Part shown: positions 62,072-64,000 of the stretch, piece by piece
Layout of the letters: each line of letters opens with the position of its first letter
Position numbering within the stretch: position 1 is the stretch's first letter
From: Lachnospiraceae bacterium
Lineage (GTDB): Bacteria > Bacillota > Clostridia > Lachnospirales > Lachnospiraceae
Direction of reading: 5' to 3'
Length of the DNA stretch: 64,000 nt
NCBI GenBank assembly: GCA_017437065.1
Contig: JAFSBX010000029.1
Coordinates: 31,668-95,667 of the forward strand
Made by a program: the position numbers and the translations under genes
Notes under the pieces: generated by a model
Database searches by the model: none
What the model saw: only the letters and a program-made list of their open reading frames with translations
What the model was told of the DNA's origin: nothing

Positions 62072-62767
62072 CTAAACTTCATCATCCTCTTCTTGTTCTG
62101 CATCTCTGTCTATTTCATGACGAATTGCCTGCATTCGAAAATCCACGTCTGCTATCGTTTCTGCGCAATGTTTCAACTGTTCTGCAATCTTCTCAGGTTC
62201 CTTTATGTTCTTTTTATATTTCAGTTTGTGTTCCACACTGGCCCAGAAATCCATTGCAATTGTACGAAATTGTACTTCCACTTTCATATACTTTTTTTCT
62301 TCCGATAAGAAAATTGGAATTTCCAAAATTAAATGCAAACTTCTGTATCCATTTTCTTTTGGATGCTTAATATAATCCTTTCTTCTAAGAACCGAAATAT
62401 CATCCTGTTTCGATAATAGTTCGGCAATTGTATAAATATCCTCTGGAAAAGAACAAATCACTCTGATTCCTGCCACATCACTCAGACAATTTTCTATGTT
62501 TTCAACAGTAAGTTCTTCTCCATTTCTCCTTAATTTTCCCCAAATACTCATAGGTTGCTTAATTCTTGTTTTAATTGATTCAAACGGATTTCTATCATAT
62601 TCTAAAGAAAATTCCGCATTTAATACATTTAATTTTGTTTCAACTTCCTTTAAAGCACATTCATACTGCATCATTAACTGCTTAAACGGCTTCATCTGTT
62701 CTAAAATATATTCCGGTTTTTCTTCTTGAAAAAATGTTTTAATTTCCAATTGTTCATCCTGTCGCAT
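62072..62767 (-). CDS. Small alarmone synthetase (RelA/SpoT domain)
   Basis: 231 aa, synthetase domain only, no HD hydrolase. SIKTRIKQPMSIWGKL, VAGIRVICSFPEDIYTIAEL, GYRSLHLILEIP, EVQFRTIAMDFWASVEHKL. YjbM/YwaC type, makes (p)ppGpp under stress. 27 bases upstream of the phosphoesterase gene, probably one operon. Confidence 0.93.
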   Translation of the reverse strand: MRQDEQLEIKTFFQEEKPEYILEQMKPFKQLMMQYECALKEVETKLNVLNAEFSLEYDRNPFESIKTRIKQPMSIWGKLRRNGEELTVENIENCLSDVAGIRVICSFPEDIYTIAELLSKQDDISVLRRKDYIKHPKENGYRSLHLILEIPIFLSEEKKYMKVEVQFRTIAMDFWASVEHKLKYKKNIKEPEKIAEQLKHCAETIADVDFRMQAIRHEIDRDAEQEEDDEV

Positions 62768-63029
62768 GTTTGTATCCTTCCCTACTTTTCACATTTGTTT
62801 TACTCCATATTCTGCTTATGACTTTTCATTCAACTAAAATATAGATTTTTCTGTTTGCTCTTCGATTATACAAAAAAACTCTCTAGATTTTAACTATTCT
62901 ACCAAATTTTTATAGTTTTTTTCTTTTTTTTAATTATTTTGTAGATTTTTGTAAGCAAACGTTATATAATAGCACTATATTGACGTATTATAGCTTTTTA
63001 TATCATTTTACTTAGAGAAGGGGACATAT
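62768..63029. promoter_or_regulatory. Divergent promoter region
   Basis: Very AT-rich, with TATAAT around 62965-62970 on the + strand ahead of the ComFB-like genes, and TTGACG downstream of it. No ORF. Confidence 0.4.
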
Positions 63030-63299
63030 ATGAAGTATAAACTTATAAACATTATGGAAGATTCGGTGCTCTCAACTATAAATAAAATAGCACCTCAGCT
63101 TAACTGCTGTACCTGTGAAAAATGTAAACTTGATTTAGCGGCATATGTTTTAAACCGCATTCCACCTAAATATGCGGATAGTGAAAAAGGTTCACTATAT
63201 ACACGTGCAAATCATCTGACTGCGGAATTTAGTAATAAGCTGGTCATGGAAATAACTCAGGCTGCAGCTGATATTGGAAAAGCTTCCGGTCACAACTAA
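63030..63299 (+). CDS. ComFB-like protein 1
   Basis: 89 aa. YKLINIMEDSVLSTI and CCTCEKCKLDLAAYVLNRIPPKY match the late-competence ComFB family (zinc-binding CxxC, alpha-helical). GAAGGGG upstream. Role in Clostridia unknown; ComFB-type domains bind cyclic dinucleotides in some bacteria. Confidence 0.85.
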   Translation: MKYKLINIMEDSVLSTINKIAPQLNCCTCEKCKLDLAAYVLNRIPPKYADSEKGSLYTRANHLTAEFSNKLVMEITQAAADIGKASGHN

Positions 63300-63341
63300 A
63301 TTATTTCTAATACTTATTATATGTAACTTAGGAGGAACATC

Positions 63342-63611
63342 ATGGGATATAAACTTGTAAATGTAATGGAGGATCGTGTTTTTAGAGCTGTTGGTGACAC
63401 ACTTCCACAACTTGGCTATTGTGACTGCGAACGTTGTAAATCAGATGTCGCTGCTTATACCTTGAGTCGCATCAAACCATATTATATAGTAGCCAGCGAA
63501 AATGAAATTATTTCATCAACAACCTACATAGACAGTAGTTATGATACTGAAATTCTCCAAACTATTGTACAGGCTGCAGATGTTGTATCTGCTAAACCGA
63601 ATCATGATTGA
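63342..63611 (+). CDS. ComFB-like protein 2
   Basis: 89 aa. YKLVNVMEDRVFRAVGDTLP then YCDCERCKSDVAAYTLSRIKP, a diverged tandem copy of the preceding gene. AGGAGG upstream, one operon. Confidence 0.85.
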   Translation: MGYKLVNVMEDRVFRAVGDTLPQLGYCDCERCKSDVAAYTLSRIKPYYIVASENEIISSTTYIDSSYDTEILQTIVQAADVVSAKPNHD

Positions 63612-63624
63612 TTCGGTTTTTCAT
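63594..63624 (+). terminator. Terminator of the ComFB-like operon
   Basis: AAACCGAATC (63594-63603) with GATTCGGTTT (63610-63619), then TTCATTT; it overlaps the stop codon. Confidence 0.9.
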
Positions 63625-63733
63625 TTGTGTGAATTGCTTTCAAGAGTATTTAATGAAATGTTACTGTACAGACCCCATAAATAATTATTGTTACAATTGC
63701 TGAAATTTATTTTTTTATTTTGTGGATTGACTT

Positions 63734-63784
63734 AAGCATTTTTGAATACCATGTTGATGGTATTTCATAAATGCTTTTTTTGTT
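63734..63784 (+). terminator. Second + strand terminator
   Basis: AAGCATTT (63734-63741) with AAATGCTT (63769-63776), inner GAATACCAT/ATGGTATTTC, then TTTTTTGTTTT. A short transcript between the two terminators is possible. Confidence 0.8.
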
Positions 63785-63957
63785 TTATTTATCCACCTTT
63801 TTGTATTTTATTAATGATGTTTTTTTACTTTTTCCAGATTTATCCCCACTTATTTTTCGGGTTATCCACCGTCAAAATGACGAAAGGAGAATCCCGACCG
63901 ATTCGCTTTTTTACGCAGTTTCCGTTACAATTAGTTCTGACAAGCGAGGTGAAATAA

Positions 63958-64000
63958 ATGCACTTTAATGATCTTGATAAAGAAACGCAGGAATACATTA
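63958..64000 (+). CDS. Start of a chromosomal gene (truncated by window edge)
   Basis: ATG at 63958 with GAGGTG upstream, reading MHFNDLDKETQEYI to the edge. Too short to identify. Confidence 0.6.
   Translation, partial: MHFNDLDKETQEYI

Noticed and set aside
63742-63968. Two overlapping + strand frames
   Set aside because: They cover a terminator and have no Shine-Dalgarno; the real gene begins at 63958.

Overview
The window comes from a low-GC Firmicute of the Clostridia, most likely a Lachnospiraceae. The right third (46.0-64 kb) is ordinary chromosome: tRNA-Glu, dut, polC and ispG, a Ser/Thr kinase with a PP2C phosphatase, then rseP, dxr, cdsA, uppS, frr and pyrH. A polysaccharide deacetylase, a phosphoesterase, a small alarmone synthetase and two ComFB-like genes follow. 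PolC together with the frr/uppS/cdsA/dxr/rseP order is typical of the group.

The left two thirds (1-46 kb) is a large, AT-rich prophage or phage-like element. It runs up to the 3' end of tRNA-Glu, a classic integration site. Its other end, integrase and head genes lie outside the window. From left: a PemK/MazF-like toxin (partial); a tail cassette with a tape-measure protein of about 1966 aa; two small HTH genes around a hairpin-rich non-coding stretch; and a 1104-aa YonO/QDE-1-type two-barrel RNA polymerase. Next come a membrane protein, a zinc protease and two divergently transcribed ADP-ribosyltransferase-fold proteins. A replication-initiator-like gene with five tandem repeats follows, then a TubR/TubZ-type partition pair heading a run of small genes, and an XRE repressor with two operators.

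Between 24.8 and 28.3 kb sits a cluster that could be a defence or exclusion island: a frameshifted membrane protein, a + strand RNA made of about ten short hairpins, a Cys-His-Asp protein and a frameshifted KAP-family NTPase. From 29 to 40 kb there are many small accessory genes: LexA-type DNA-binding domain, serine resolvase, YefM/YoeB, XRE, a sigma-70-like factor, a ribbon-helix-helix protein flanked by six palindromes, and a J-domain protein. From 40.4 to 45.7 kb are zinc-ribbon proteins, an AP2/HNH-like protein, a cold-shock protein and an HU-like protein.

The strongest biology is the combination of a phage-encoded single-chain RNA polymerase, a separate sigma-like factor and two ART-fold enzymes, which suggests a toolkit for redirecting transcription. 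Two intergenic RNAs (23.2 kb and 25.6 kb) have clear secondary structure and no family I recognise. Three genes carry -1 frame breaks at A/T runs in the same codon phase. Function is inferred from sequence alone. Start sites were chosen by Shine-Dalgarno position, and hand-counted positions of short sites may be off by a base.
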